From the NCBI GenBank assembly GCA_016177915.1, contig JACOUI010000163.1, forward strand, positions 1 to 44,327: a stretch of DNA of 44,327 nt, in the 5' to 3' direction. Below, one piece after another: positions 9,033 to 17,503 of this stretch. The translations under genes were made by a program, and so were the position numbers. The DNA comes from Planctomycetia bacterium. Lineage in GTDB: Bacteria > Planctomycetota > Planctomycetia > Pirellulales > S012-138. A model generated the notes under the pieces. The model made no database searches, had not been told where the DNA came from, and worked only from the letters and a program-made list of their open reading frames with translations. The number at the start of each line of letters is the position of its first letter. Within the stretch, counting starts at the first letter, position 1.

Positions 9033-10385
9033 TCACGTATAGCGAACGTTCTGAAACTGCGGCTCAAAAAAGGCTGGCAACAGGCTGTCGACCCGCAACA
9101 GGCCCTCGCGCGTCACGCGCACTTCGTCGCCGTCGATCTCGACGTAGCCCTCGTCGCGATATTCGCCCCACACCTCGGGCCAGTCGTCGAGGATTTCCGT
9201 CTGGAACTTTCGGCGGAAGTAGCCGGCGTCGATCCGCCCCGTCTTGAGCTGCAGGATCATCTCGCGGATCAGGCGCTGCCGGGGCGTGAGGCGAAGGCCA
9301 CGGTGCAAGGGCAGCTCGCCGCGCGAGAGCGGCTCCGTGTAACCGGCCCACTCCGGCTCGTTCTGGTAGTGGACTCCGCTGGCGTGCCCGAAGCTAGCCA
9401 CGCCCGTCGCCAACAGGTCCGACCCGCGCCACAGGTTGTCGCGATAGCTGAAACTGACCTGGTTCTCGTGCTTCACGACCGTGTAGGCGCTGGAGACGGC
9501 ATAGCCCGCGGCCTGAAGCTCGTCGAAGGCGTAGCTGACCCAGGCGCGCTTGGTGGGCCAGTCGGCCACGGGCGTCTCGAGCTTGTGGCCCAGGATGTCG
9601 TGCGAGTAGACCGTGTTGAACGGCAGCTCCATCTGGTAGATGGTGACGCTTTCAGGAGAGAGGTCGATCGTGCGGCGGACGCAGTCTTTCCAGTTGTCCC
9701 AGGTCTCGCCGACCATTCCGGCGATGAGGTCGATGTTGACGTTGGGAAAACCGGCCGCGACGATCCACTCCCACGACTTGTAGACCTCGCCCGACAGGTG
9801 CGCCCGGCCGTTTTCCTCCAGCACGGCGTCGCTGAAATTCTCGACGCCCAGGCTCAATCGCGTGACGCCCAGCTCCTTGAGCGTTTTGATCTTCGGCTCG
9901 CTGAGCGTGCCCGGCTCGCACTCGAAGGTGACCTCCTCGGCCTTGTCCCAGCGAATGTTCCGGCGGAGGCGATCGACGAGCGACGTGAGCTGTTTTGCGG
10001 AAAGAAACGAGGGAGTGCCGCCGCCGAAATAGACGAAGCGGAACGGGCGGCCGCCCATCACCGGCAAGCGGCTGACCAGCTCGATCTCGCGCGACAGGGC
10101 AGCCAGGTAGGTTTCCACGTCCTGGGCGTTCTTGTCGGTGTAGACGCGGAAGTAGCAGAACTTGCAGCGCTTGCGGCAGAAGGGAATGTGCAGATAGAGG
10201 CCCAGCGGCACGTCCTTTGGCGGCGAGCCGAGGGCGGCGCGGACGTCGGCCAGCCCTTCCGCAGTCCACTGCGAGAACGGCGGGTAGTTGGCAATGAAGT
10301 AGTTGCCGACTTCGGTTTTGGTGGTTTCGGTGGTCACTCGATGGATGGAGCTTTCGCGGGAAGGTGGGCGGCGCCCACCGGACAT
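9033..10385 (-). CDS. HemN-like radical SAM protein
   Basis: Radical SAM enzyme of up to 450 residues, of the coproporphyrinogen III dehydrogenase (HemN/HemW) family. The cluster-binding CX3CX2C is CRKRCKFC near residue 68, followed by VYFGGGTPSFL, EPGTL and RLSLGVENF, all typical of the family; a C-terminal HemN-like domain follows. The ORF starts at an ATG inside a repeat palindrome (10363-10379); a GTG at 10337 before TTETTKTEVGNYF is an equally good start. It heads a group with the GcvH-like and ferredoxin genes. True HemN activity is uncertain, since HemN-like folds also serve as heme chaperones and other radical SAM enzymes. Confidence 0.85.
   Translation of the reverse strand: MSGGRRPPSRESSIHRVTTETTKTEVGNYFIANYPPFSQWTAEGLADVRAALGSPPKDVPLGLYLHIPFCRKRCKFCYFRVYTDKNAQDVETYLAALSREIELVSRLPVMGGRPFRFVYFGGGTPSFLSAKQLTSLVDRLRRNIRWDKAEEVTFECEPGTLSEPKIKTLKELGVTRLSLGVENFSDAVLEENGRAHLSGEVYKSWEWIVAAGFPNVNIDLIAGMVGETWDNWKDCVRRTIDLSPESVTIYQMELPFNTVYSHDILGHKLETPVADWPTKRAWVSYAFDELQAAGYAVSSAYTVVKHENQVSFSYRDNLWRGSDLLATGVASFGHASGVHYQNEPEWAGYTEPLSRGELPLHRGLRLTPRQRLIREMILQLKTGRIDAGYFRRKFQTEILDDWPEVWGEYRDEGYVEIDGDEVRVTREGLLRVDSLLPAFFEPQFQNVRYT
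10363..10379. repeat. GGTGGGC-GGC-GCCCACC palindrome
   Basis: Perfect 7-bp arms around GGC. The same element occurs at 32978-32996, and variants occur in the pdxA insertion and at 41127-41253. Here it overlaps the first codons of the HemN-like ORF, which is a reason to doubt that start. Confidence 0.75.
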
Positions 10386-10419
10386 TAGGGCTCGGCGCTG
10401 GTTCTATTGTACGAGAAGG

Positions 10420-11670
10420 CTACTTGGAGCCGAAGCAGAAAAGCGTGCCGCTGTTGCGGCCGGCGTTGCCGATGACGAGCTTGCCGGCGGCCACGGCCGG
10501 CGACGCCAGGAATTCCCCCCCGGCCTCGTATTGCCAGACCGGCTTCCCGGTCTTGACGTCCAGGGCCAGCAGAATGCCCCGCGACGTGCCTACGAACGCC
10601 CGGTTCCCGACGATCACGGGCGAACTGTCGACGCCGGCCCCGGCGTTGTAGGGGGTCCAGAGCTCCTTGCCGCTCCGAGGGTCGAGTCCGACGACGACCT
10701 TGCCCTGGTTGCCGACGATGACGATGTCGTTGGTGGCGGCGGGCGAGGAACGGTAGGGCATCGGCCGCGAGGGATCGCGGCGGTAGCTCCAGACGACGGC
10801 TGCGCTTTTCCAGTCGATACCGAAGAAGACGTCGCCTTCCGTGCCGACGAACACGAGGTCGCCCAGGACGGCGGGCGTGCAGCCGGTGGGGGACTCCAGC
10901 TCGACCTTGGCGACGGCTTCGCCTTTGTCCAAATCGACGATGTGCAGCACGCGGTCGCAGCCGGCCAAAAAGGCGCGGTTGCCGACGATCGTGGGGAAGC
11001 AACGGATCTGGTCGTTGATGGGGTACTTCCAGGCCAGCTCGCCGGTTTTCGCGTCGAGGCAGTAGAGCGTGGCATCCTGCGAGCCGAAAAGCACTTTGTC
11101 CTTGTAGAAGTTGGCGCCGTTGTCGATCTCGGCTTGGCTGTCGAAGTGCCACTTTTCCACGCCGGTGGCGGCGTCGAGGCAATGAAAACGGCCGTCCAGA
11201 TCGCCAACGAACACAAGTCCGTCCTTGACGGCGGCGGCGGCCTTGAAACCTAGTTCCGTCTTGAATGTCCATTTCTCGTCGCCGGTGGCCAGGTCCAGGG
11301 CGTAAAACGTCGCGTAGCCGCCGACGTAAATCACGCCCCCGTCGATGACGGCCGTGGCCTCGAAGGCTTCCTTGTCAAACGTCTTTTTCCACAACAGCTC
11401 CGGCGCTGCGGCCAAGGGGCCGGACGCAACGCCGTGCGCCTCGGCTGCCCCGCGGAAGAGCGGCCAGGAGTGGGCCGGCACAGCCGGTTGGCGAGCGTCT
11501 GTCTGCGGCCGCACGGCAGCCTGCGGCGCGTCGGCCGCCGCTTGCTCCAGAAGAGCCGGGGCGCAACCCAGGAGCAGCAAAAGGAGCATCACGACTGCCA
11601 AGCTGCGCTGTGGAGAGCGGCGTAGCGCGATAATCGTCCGTTGCGCGATGTCCGAGCAGGGGCCGAGCAT
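10420..11670 (-). CDS. PQQ-like beta-propeller lipoprotein
   Basis: A 416-residue exported protein. A lipobox (MLLLLLLGCAP) near residue 35 suggests a lipid anchor. The rest is a beta-propeller with repeated blades ending in W-K or A-W motifs such as TGDEKWTFKTE, TGVEKWHFDSQ, TGELAWKYPI, SGKELWTPYN and TGKPVWQYEAG. These are PQQ-binding-like repeats, also seen in BamB; no enzyme active site is evident, so a structural or binding role is more likely. It lies 34 bases upstream of the HemN-like ORF on the same strand and may be co-transcribed. Confidence 0.9.
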   Translation of the reverse strand: MLGPCSDIAQRTIIALRRSPQRSLAVVMLLLLLLGCAPALLEQAAADAPQAAVRPQTDARQPAVPAHSWPLFRGAAEAHGVASGPLAAAPELLWKKTFDKEAFEATAVIDGGVIYVGGYATFYALDLATGDEKWTFKTELGFKAAAAVKDGLVFVGDLDGRFHCLDAATGVEKWHFDSQAEIDNGANFYKDKVLFGSQDATLYCLDAKTGELAWKYPINDQIRCFPTIVGNRAFLAGCDRVLHIVDLDKGEAVAKVELESPTGCTPAVLGDLVFVGTEGDVFFGIDWKSAAVVWSYRRDPSRPMPYRSSPAATNDIVIVGNQGKVVVGLDPRSGKELWTPYNAGAGVDSSPVIVGNRAFVGTSRGILLALDVKTGKPVWQYEAGGEFLASPAVAAGKLVIGNAGRNSGTLFCFGSK

Positions 11671-11828
11671 GGCGTGGTCTCGCGTAGTGCGTATTGCCGA
11701 TACTGTATGAGTAGCTTACCAGGGGCGTGGGCTGCAAGGGCTTGATATCGCCGCTCACGCACGTCGGCGCAGGTTGGTCGTTCGCCCTCGCTTGTGATTC
11801 GGGTTGGTGCCGAACGCGTAAAGTCCGG
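11671..11828. other. Short gap without a recognised feature
   Basis: This lies upstream of the beta-propeller gene and should hold its promoter. I could not pick out a convincing -35/-10 pair or a repeat. Confidence 0.3.
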
Positions 11829-11999
11829 CTACCGGAGCTTCTTGCCGGCCCCGCTGATCTCCACCAGCTCGAACTTGCGGAACACCGTCGGGTCGTCGCA
11901 GAAGATCGCCAGCGACTCCTTGTCGTTGATCCGGTGCCAGGAGTCTGCCTTCAGCGCGGCAAAGTCGCCCTGGTAGCCCGTCACCAGGTTGTCGTTCAC
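11829..11999 (-). CDS. Possible 56-residue protein or 3' gene remnant
   Basis: The 281-residue ORF in the track is mostly a shadow, but its last part (NDNLVTGYQGDFAALKADSWHRINDKESLAIFCDDPTVFRKFELVEISGAGKKLR) has the composition of a real protein. The nearest start is a GTG at 11999. The same frame stays protein-like a little further upstream (RKDDSLQPPSLV), so it could be the tail of a gene whose 5' part was lost or frameshifted at the zinc-ribbon gene end (12062). No family recognised. Confidence 0.4.
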   Translation of the reverse strand: MNDNLVTGYQGDFAALKADSWHRINDKESLAIFCDDPTVFRKFELVEISGAGKKLR

Positions 12000-12061
12000 C
12001 AGGCTAGGCGGCTGGAGCGAGTCGTCTTTTCGGAGCGCAGCGGCGTGCGGCTTGCCGCCGG

Positions 12062-12370
12062 TCAGTACGGCTTCATCGCGTTCATGATCATCCACACGAT
12101 CAACCCGACCACGATGATGATCCCGATCCCGCCGATCGCGTTGATCACGATCGCCAGGTTCCGCTTCCGCGAGGGGAGGTGGGCCTGGGGCTTTTTCGTG
12201 TCGAACTCGTGGCCGCAGCCGTTGCAGATCACCGGTTTGCAGATCATGGCCCCGATCGTGCCCAGATACCACGGCCAGGGTCCCGTGCGGAACGACAGCC
12301 CGCCGCACTTGGGGCAGGGGGGGAGGCCAGGGGGACCGGAGGGCGGCGGATTCGGCGGTGGTTGGCTCAT
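12062..12370 (-). CDS. Small zinc-ribbon membrane protein
   Basis: A 102-residue protein with a proline-rich start, a four-cysteine zinc ribbon (CPKCGG ... CNGCGHEF) and one C-terminal membrane helix (LAIVINAIGGIGIIIVVGLIVWMIM). Likely a membrane-anchored zinc-ribbon protein of unknown function. A GGGCAGGG octamer (12312-12319, plus strand) coincides with the codons for the first CPKC knuckle. Confidence 0.8.
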   Translation of the reverse strand: MSQPPPNPPPSGPPGLPPCPKCGGLSFRTGPWPWYLGTIGAMICKPVICNGCGHEFDTKKPQAHLPSRKRNLAIVINAIGGIGIIIVVGLIVWMIMNAMKPY

Positions 12371-12550
12371 GGGTCCTCGATTTCGTTCGTGACGCGTCTG
12401 GCCGCATCGGCACGCAAACCGACATGGCTCTCCTGGCGCTTGGGTACGTTAGTAGCAGCCCTGACGACGCACTGCAAGCGGCGGCGCCGAAAAACCCGGA
12501 AGCACCGCTCAACTCGCGCGCTTCCCATTCGCGCGAAGCCAGCCTCGCTA

Positions 12551-12775
12551 TTATCCGAAGACGCCGTGTTCCAGACGTCCGATGAGGTCCTCGACCTCGC
12601 GGGCGCCGACTTCCGTCTCGGCCATTTCCATGGGCGAGCGTCCCGCCAGCCCTTTGCAAGGGGAGCTGAGCCACTTTCGCGCCGCCTCCACGTTGCCCTC
12701 AAAGAGCACGGCGGCCTTGTTGAGGAGGAGCGCGAACCGGCGTTCCGATTCCCGCGGCGCTGGCCGCTTTCCCAT
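12551..12775 (-). CDS. Xre/MbcA/ParS-type antitoxin domain protein
   Basis: A 74-residue protein. The C-terminal part, AARKWLSSPCKGLAGRSPMEMAETEVGAREVEDLIGRLEHGVFG, matches the toxin-binding domain (DUF2384) of antitoxins that partner RES-domain toxins. The N-terminal Xre DNA-binding half normally present is reduced to about 30 residues, and no RES toxin gene lies beside it. It lies 28 bases downstream of pdxA on the same strand. It could be an orphan antitoxin or a stand-alone regulator. Confidence 0.75.
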   Translation of the reverse strand: MGKRPAPRESERRFALLLNKAAVLFEGNVEAARKWLSSPCKGLAGRSPMEMAETEVGAREVEDLIGRLEHGVFG

Positions 12776-12803
12776 GGTCTTTTCCTCCAGTGTCGCATTC
12801 GTG

Positions 12804-14015
12804 TTAGTCGCCGCCCGCCAGCCGCGCCGCCACCCGGATCGCCTCGACCATGCTGCTCGTTTCCGCCTTGCCCTGCCAGGCCAGGTCGAAGGCCGTCCCG
12901 TGGGCCACGCTCGTCCGCACGATCGGCAGCCCCAGCGTGATGTTCACCGCCCGGTGCATCCCCAAGAGCTTGAGCGCGATGTGCCCCTGGTCGTGATACA
13001 TCGCCACGACTCCGTCGAAGGCCCCGTCGCGGGCCTGAACCATCAGCGTGTCCGTCGGTAGCGGCCCGACGACGTCCAGGCCCGCTCGCCGCGCTGCCTC
13101 GACCGCCGGCCCGATGATCCGCTGCTCCTCGTCGCCGAACAGGCCCTGCTCGCCGGCGTGCGGATTGAGAGCGCAGACGGCAATCCGCGGCCGCGAACCC
13201 TTGAGCCGCGTCATGATCGAATCGGCAAGTTTCGCCTTGGCGACGATGGCGTCGACCGTGAGATGCGAAAACACGTCCACAAGCGCCATGTGCAGCGTCA
13301 CGTGAACGACGCCCAGCCCGCCCGGCGAACGGATTGTCTCCGACGGGCCAAGGTAGAGCATCATGGCGAAGTCGCGCACGCCGCACAGTTCCGCCAGCAA
13401 TTCCGTGTGTCCCGGATACCGATGTCCGGCCTGCCATAGCGCCGTCTTGTGAATCGGTGCGGTGACAATCCCATCGACGCGGCCATCCAGCGCCAGCCGC
13501 GCCGCGGTAAGGATCGCATCATACGCCGCCTGGCCGGCCCGAGCGTCGATCGTGGCCGACGGCACGTCGAGCGCGTCGTCGCGGCACGCCGCAATGACCG
13601 GCATCACCTCCGCCGACGGCCGCGCCTCTTCGGGCGAGGTAACAACCGACACTGTAGGGTGGGCACCGCCCACCAATTCTCTTGCAGCCTGGGTGCCGCC
13701 CACCTCTGCTCCCCCCCTTTGTAAGGGGGGGCCAGGGGGGGGTGTAGGTGTAGGGCGGGCACGGCCCACCAGCTCTTGCGTCTCGCTCCCGGCAGGGCAG
13801 GGCAGGGGAGGCAGTGCGCTCCTCGAAAGCTGGGGGCGAGCTGCGCTCGACCCCAGCCACAGATTCACCGCCCGCCGCATGATCTGCGGATGCCCCACCA
13901 CCACCGGCCGGCAAACCTTATGGACCGCCGCCTGGCCCCACACGCCGGCAATGACCTCCGGCCCGACCCCGGCCGGGTCGCCCATCGTGATCAAAAGCAG
14001 CGGCCGATTCCCCAT
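12804..14015 (-). CDS. pdxA: 4-hydroxythreonine-4-phosphate dehydrogenase with repeat insertion
   Basis: NAD-dependent enzyme of pyridoxal phosphate synthesis. The start MGNRPLLLITMGDPAGVGPEV, the metal and substrate motifs GHTELLAELCG, CALNPHAGEQGLFG and VAMYHDQGHIALK, and the end GTAFDLAWQGKA are all canonical. The protein is 403 residues against about 330 for the family. The excess is a proline- and glycine-rich stretch of about 65 residues (about 56-120) between NLWLG and SVVTSPEEA, encoded by dispersed repeat DNA (13656-13850) that keeps the frame. The rest is intact, so the gene is probably functional. Confidence 0.93.
   Translation of the reverse strand: MGNRPLLLITMGDPAGVGPEVIAGVWGQAAVHKVCRPVVVGHPQIMRRAVNLWLGSSAARPQLSRSALPPLPCPAGSETQELVGRARPTPTPPPGPPLQRGGAEVGGTQAARELVGGAHPTVSVVTSPEEARPSAEVMPVIAACRDDALDVPSATIDARAGQAAYDAILTAARLALDGRVDGIVTAPIHKTALWQAGHRYPGHTELLAELCGVRDFAMMLYLGPSETIRSPGGLGVVHVTLHMALVDVFSHLTVDAIVAKAKLADSIMTRLKGSRPRIAVCALNPHAGEQGLFGDEEQRIIGPAVEAARRAGLDVVGPLPTDTLMVQARDGAFDGVVAMYHDQGHIALKLLGMHRAVNITLGLPIVRTSVAHGTAFDLAWQGKAETSSMVEAIRVAARLAGGD
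13656..13850. repeat. Composite repeat inserted in frame in pdxA
   Basis: The segment joins several repeat words found elsewhere in the window: tagggtgggcaccgcccacc, gggtgccgcccacc, a CCCCCCC-TTTGTAA-GGGGGGG hairpin, tagggcgggcacggcccacc, and GGGCAGGGCAGGG with two overlapping octamers (13795-13807). It adds about 65 codons without a stop. Confidence 0.85.
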
Positions 14016-14236
14016 GCCTCGATTCTACTCAGCAGGGCAGGGGGGAGGTGAGGGGGCCGTCCATCCGCTCGCTTCCCCGTACTCGTCATCGTACTCGCAC
14101 TCGATCTCCCTGGGTCCAGCGCACCCGCGCTGCCCCTGGTCGGGGCAGAGCAGGGGGGGTACGTTGGAATTCTCGTCCGCGAACGTGCGGTGAGGAGGGA
14201 CTCCAACCGCGCCGCCTGAAGGCGGAACTCCACCCC
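14016..14236. other. Repeat-rich divergent gap
   Basis: Between pdxA (minus) and the membrane protein (plus). It holds a GGGCAGGG octamer (14035-14042), a varied tactcgtcatcgtactcgcactcg tract, a ctgcccc-tggt-cggggcag hairpin, and actccaaccgcgccgcctgaaggcggaactcca, a cousin of the inverted repeat at 30678-30755. Promoters were not identified. Confidence 0.5.
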
Positions 14237-14827
14237 ATGAACCGCATCTTCCCCGTCCTCGCCCTCGTCGCCGCGGCGTTTCTTGTCGCCGCGATGATCG
14301 TCGGCCTCAACGTCGACGTGGCGACCCGCAGCGTGGGTATCGACGCGCTCGCGCCCGGCGTGTCCGCTTCCTCCGCCCAGCAGCCGCGCGACGATCAGGT
14401 TTTCCGGCTGCACTTTCTGCTCGGCGTCGCCTCCGGTATCGTCGTGATGCTCGTCCACGGCATTGCCGTCACCTACTTCATCGGCACCAGCCGCTGGTGC
14501 AAAGAAGTCGTGGCGGCCTACTCGCTCGACCCCGAACTGGCCAAGCGCAGCGCGCGCCTCAAGCGCCGGACGTTCCCGCTGGCACTCTTTTGCATGCTGG
14601 TAGTTGTGGCGATCGCGGCGCTCGGGGCGGCCGAGGACACGCGCGTGCCAGAAGTGCTCGACATCGCCTGGTCCGACCTGCACTATGTCGCCGCTTTCGC
14701 GGGCCTGGCCCTCATGCTCGCCGCCAACTACTTCCAGTGGCTGGCCATGTGCGACAACCAGCGCGTGATCGAGGAAATCGCCGCCGAGGTAAAGCGCGTC
14801 CGCCACGAGCGCGGCCTCGACGACTGA
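14237..14827 (+). CDS. Predicted membrane protein of unknown function
   Basis: A 196-residue protein from the ATG at 14237; the ORF track's longer start adds repeat-derived, arginine-rich residues. Four hydrophobic segments are visible: FPVLALVAAAFLVAAMIVGL, FLLGVASGIVVMLVHGIAVTYFI, TFPLALFCMLVVVAIAALG and YVAAFAGLALMLAANYFQWLAM. A charged C-terminal tail (VIEEIAAEVKRVRHERGLDD) follows. Histidines in the second and fourth segments could bind heme or metal, but no family was recognised. It is convergent with the ZIP gene. Confidence 0.8.
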   Translation: MNRIFPVLALVAAAFLVAAMIVGLNVDVATRSVGIDALAPGVSASSAQQPRDDQVFRLHFLLGVASGIVVMLVHGIAVTYFIGTSRWCKEVVAAYSLDPELAKRSARLKRRTFPLALFCMLVVVAIAALGAAEDTRVPEVLDIAWSDLHYVAAFAGLALMLAANYFQWLAMCDNQRVIEEIAAEVKRVRHERGLDD

Positions 14828-14876
14828 CCCATTTCTCCGACACACCCTCTTCTTCCGCTAGCCTCTTGCCTCCAGT

Positions 14877-15767
14877 CTATCCCCTCCAGCCCCCCCGTCC
14901 GTGCAGCATCGACTCCGCCAGCGCCACCGCCGCGGCCAAGAGCACGCCCGCTAACAGCGCCAACGACAGCTTCCACCGGTCGTGCTGATGGAATTGCAGC
15001 TCCGGCAACAGGTCGCTGAGCGAGATGCACAGGAACGCGCCGCACGAAAAGGCCAGCGCCCAGCCGACGACCTGGCTTTGCGCCGGCCGCAGGCCGGCCA
15101 GGGCGAACGCCGCCCCGCCCAGCGGCACGATGAGCGCGAACAGCAGATTGACCGAGTGCTGCCAGCCCAGCCGCCATCCGCCGCGCGACATGAGCGTGCT
15201 CAGCGTCAGCGCGTCAAACGGCTTGTGCAGCACGATCACGAGGAACATGCCCAGTCCGGCCAGCCAGGGCTGGTGCGGCAGGTCCTTGCGCGGCGCCATG
15301 CTGGCGGCCAGGGCCACTCCCTCGATCAGCGTATGCAGCGCCAGGCCCACCGCGGCGCCGCCCCACCGCAGGTGATGTGCAGAACGCAGCAGCCCGTCGC
15401 CGCGCGGGGCATCGTGCGCGTGCGGCGTGTACGCGTGATCGTGACGCAGGCCGGAGTCGTGACTGTGGGCGTGCTCGTGTGTCGTTTGCGCCGCGTCGGG
15501 CAGGTCGTGATGGTGAAAGCAGAAAAACCGCTCGATAAAAAACATCGACAAGAGGCCGAGCAGCACTCCGTAGCCGACCTCGAAAGACGACAGGTCCAAG
15601 AGCGCGTGCGGAAAAAGATGTAACAGGCTGATCCCCAGGATCACGCCCGCCACGAAGCTCAAGATGGTCTCCATCGAGCGGTGCGTCATGCGGATCCGCA
15701 GGGGGATCCAGCCGCCCAGCAGCGAAGCGGCTACAATGACGGCGCAATAAACCGAAAAGGCAAACAT
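14877..15767 (-). CDS. ZIP-family metal transporter
   Basis: A 296-residue inner-membrane divalent-metal (zinc or iron) transporter. The ZIP signature is in LALHTLIEGVALAASM, with the histidine and glutamate of the metal path, and a second metal helix has HKPFDALTLSTLM. The loop between helices 3 and 4 is histidine-rich (HHHDLPDAAQTTHEHAHSHDSGLRHDHAYTPHAH), as in other ZIPs that sense or collect metal. Confidence 0.93.
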   Translation of the reverse strand: MFAFSVYCAVIVAASLLGGWIPLRIRMTHRSMETILSFVAGVILGISLLHLFPHALLDLSSFEVGYGVLLGLLSMFFIERFFCFHHHDLPDAAQTTHEHAHSHDSGLRHDHAYTPHAHDAPRGDGLLRSAHHLRWGGAAVGLALHTLIEGVALAASMAPRKDLPHQPWLAGLGMFLVIVLHKPFDALTLSTLMSRGGWRLGWQHSVNLLFALIVPLGGAAFALAGLRPAQSQVVGWALAFSCGAFLCISLSDLLPELQFHQHDRWKLSLALLAGVLLAAAVALAESMLHGRGGWRG

Positions 15768-15802
15768 CGCTGCATTGTGATTGACGGCGGCAAAGGGCGG
15801 AA

Positions 15803-15941
15803 GGGCAGGGGAGAAGCAGGAGACAGGCGACAGGATCAGGAGTCAGGCGCAACGGCTTTCCCAACTCCTCGTTCTGCATTCTGTCTCTGCTGCCTCCTGA
15901 CTCCTGACTTTTGACCCCTGATTTCCGACCCCTGACTCACC
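15803..15941. repeat. Inverted low-complexity repeats upstream of dtd
   Basis: Starts with GGGCAGGG (15803-15810), then agcaggagacaggcgacaggatcaggagtcagg on one side and tgcctcctgactcctgacttttgacccctgatttccgacccctgactc on the other, the second being the complement-type of the first. Degenerate copies of the same AGGAGTCAGG word occur at 17290-17350 and 21428-21485. Confidence 0.7.
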
Positions 15942-16391
15942 ATGCGTGCCTGTGTCCAGCGCGTCGCCCAGGCCAGCGTCGCCGTCGCCGGCCACGTCGT
16001 CGGCCAGATCGGCAAGGGCCTCGTCGTGCTTCTGGGCGTTGCGGCCGACGACAAGCCCGACGACGCCCGCCAGCTCGCCGAAAAAATCGTCGGCCTGCGC
16101 GTCTTCGACGACGCCGAGGGCAAGATGAACCTGGGCATCCAGGAATCCGGCGGCGCGATGCTGGTCGTGAGCCAGTTCACGCTGTTGGGCGATTGCCGCA
16201 AGGGCCGCCGGCCCAGCTTCACCGACGCCGCCCAGCCCGCCCTGGCCGAGGCGCTCTACGAAGATTTCGTCGCCGAAGTCCGCCGGCAGGGCGTCGAAGT
16301 CGCCACCGGCAAGTTCCGGCAGCACATGCAGGTCTCGCTCGTCAACGACGGGCCGGTGACGCTGCTCCTGGACAGCCGGAAGGCATTCTGA
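15942..16391 (+). CDS. dtd: D-aminoacyl-tRNA deacylase
   Basis: A 149-residue proofreading enzyme that releases D-amino acids from mischarged tRNA. The two hallmark motifs are present: SQFTL (in [11 protein letters not shown]) and GPVT (in [11 protein letters not shown]). Start [13 protein letters not shown] is canonical and length is normal for DTD1. It stands alone, facing the convergent YdjM-like gene. Confidence 0.95.
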   Translation: MRACVQRVAQASVAVAGHVVGQIGKGLVVLLGVAADDKPDDARQLAEKIVGLRVFDDAEGKMNLGIQESGGAMLVVSQFTLLGDCRKGRRPSFTDAAQPALAEALYEDFVAEVRRQGVEVATGKFRQHMQVSLVNDGPVTLLLDSRKAF

Positions 16392-16455
16392 TTTTCTGAT
16401 CCGCACTTCATCCGTCCAACCCGCGCCATTCGTGTCCCATTTCCGGCCGCACGAG

Positions 16456-16483
16456 GGGTAGGGCAGGGCAGGGCAGGGGAGGG
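16456..16483 (+). other. Cluster of GGGNAGGG (KOPS-like) octamers
   Basis: In the dtd/YdjM-like gap, five overlapping octamers read rightwards on the plus strand: GGGTAGGG at 16456, GGGCAGGG at 16461, 16466 and 16471, and GGGGAGGG at 16476. This is the densest cluster in the window and the last one before the candidate dif site; all point towards it. Confidence 0.7.
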
Positions 16484-16527
16484 GGGGACGGAAATGCCGA
16501 CGAATGTCGCATTCAGGAACGACGCCG

Positions 16528-17292
16528 TCAGCGCGTCACGTTCTTCGTCGGGCTTGTCGCCGCTTTCGGCGCATCGTGATTTGAATCGCCGTGCTTCCCG
16601 CTTTCCCCCGGCGCGCTGTCCCCTTGCGCGCTGTTCACGTGGACGTGCTCGATCCCCAACGCCTTCATCAGCGTCGGCTCGCCCACGCACAGCATCGTCA
16701 GCAAGATCAGCTTGCCGTAGGTCGAGACGTTCGCCCAGTGGCTGCTGCTGAACAGCTTCACGGCCGTCCCGAACGATTTCTTCACCCGCCCGCGCCTCAG
16801 GTCGATCGCCCAAATCTCGTCCAGCACCAGGTGCGACATGAAACCCGCCAGCACCGCGCCGGCCTTGAACAGCCGGTGGCTCGTCTGGGGGCAGTCGCAC
16901 ATCAAGAACGCCAGCTCGGCGAAAATGATCGCGGCCGGGATGCTGTGGAACATGCCGCGGTGGACGGTGTACTGCTTCAGGAACTTGCCGAAGCCGAAAC
17001 GGATCGCCAGGTAAATGCCCGAGGCCACGAGCACGATCCCGTCGGTCGAAAGGCCCATCTGCCGCAAGCGGTCGACGAGCAGCATGGGGACGACGGCCGC
17101 CCCGAAGGCCAGGCTCTCGCGCAGCGGCACGCCGCTGTCGCTGTCGATGTCCGGCAGCATGCCCGACACGCTGCACAGCCCCGCCCCCAGCAGGCACTGG
17201 TCCAGCGGCACGCCGAAGCCCGCATAGGCGGCCGCCCCGCCGGCCAGACCCAGGGCGGTGCTGACGGTGATGTGCGTTTTGAAGCCGGCCAT
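16528..17292 (-). CDS. YdjM-like membrane-bound hydrolase (DUF457)
   Basis: A 254-residue protein starting at the ATG at 17292 (MAGFKTHI); residues added by the track's longer ORF are repeat-derived. The family features are an early THI histidine, LPDIDSD near residue 47, HRGMFHS in the middle, and GFMSHLVLDEIW. These histidine and aspartate residues resemble a metal-binding site in LexA-regulated, inner-membrane putative hydrolases. Several hydrophobic segments suggest a membrane location. The biochemical role of the family is unknown. Confidence 0.88.
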   Translation of the reverse strand: MAGFKTHITVSTALGLAGGAAAYAGFGVPLDQCLLGAGLCSVSGMLPDIDSDSGVPLRESLAFGAAVVPMLLVDRLRQMGLSTDGIVLVASGIYLAIRFGFGKFLKQYTVHRGMFHSIPAAIIFAELAFLMCDCPQTSHRLFKAGAVLAGFMSHLVLDEIWAIDLRRGRVKKSFGTAVKLFSSSHWANVSTYGKLILLTMLCVGEPTLMKALGIEHVHVNSAQGDSAPGESGKHGDSNHDAPKAATSPTKNVTR

Positions 17293-17503
17293 AGGACCAG
17301 GGGACAAGAGGCAGGCCGCAGGAGTGCGGCAGGAGTCAGGGAACAGGGAGCGGGAGTGGACGAAAAAATGCCCCTTGGGGGAAGAGGGATATCTTCGGCG
17401 GCGAATACGACTGCATTGCCAGCACGAGAGTGCGGTTGGCATCGACGGAGCAAGCCGCGGGACTATAATCCGCGGCCCGGCTTAGGGTCGAACGAAGAAT
17501 AAG

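Noticed and set aside
7917-10388. 823-residue plus-strand ORF
   Set aside because: It is antisense to the ferredoxin, GcvH-like and HemN-like genes and resembles no protein; it is a product of high GC.
11829-12674. 281-residue minus-strand ORF as one gene
   Set aside because: It overlaps the zinc-ribbon and antitoxin genes in another frame; only its last part looks like protein and is listed separately.
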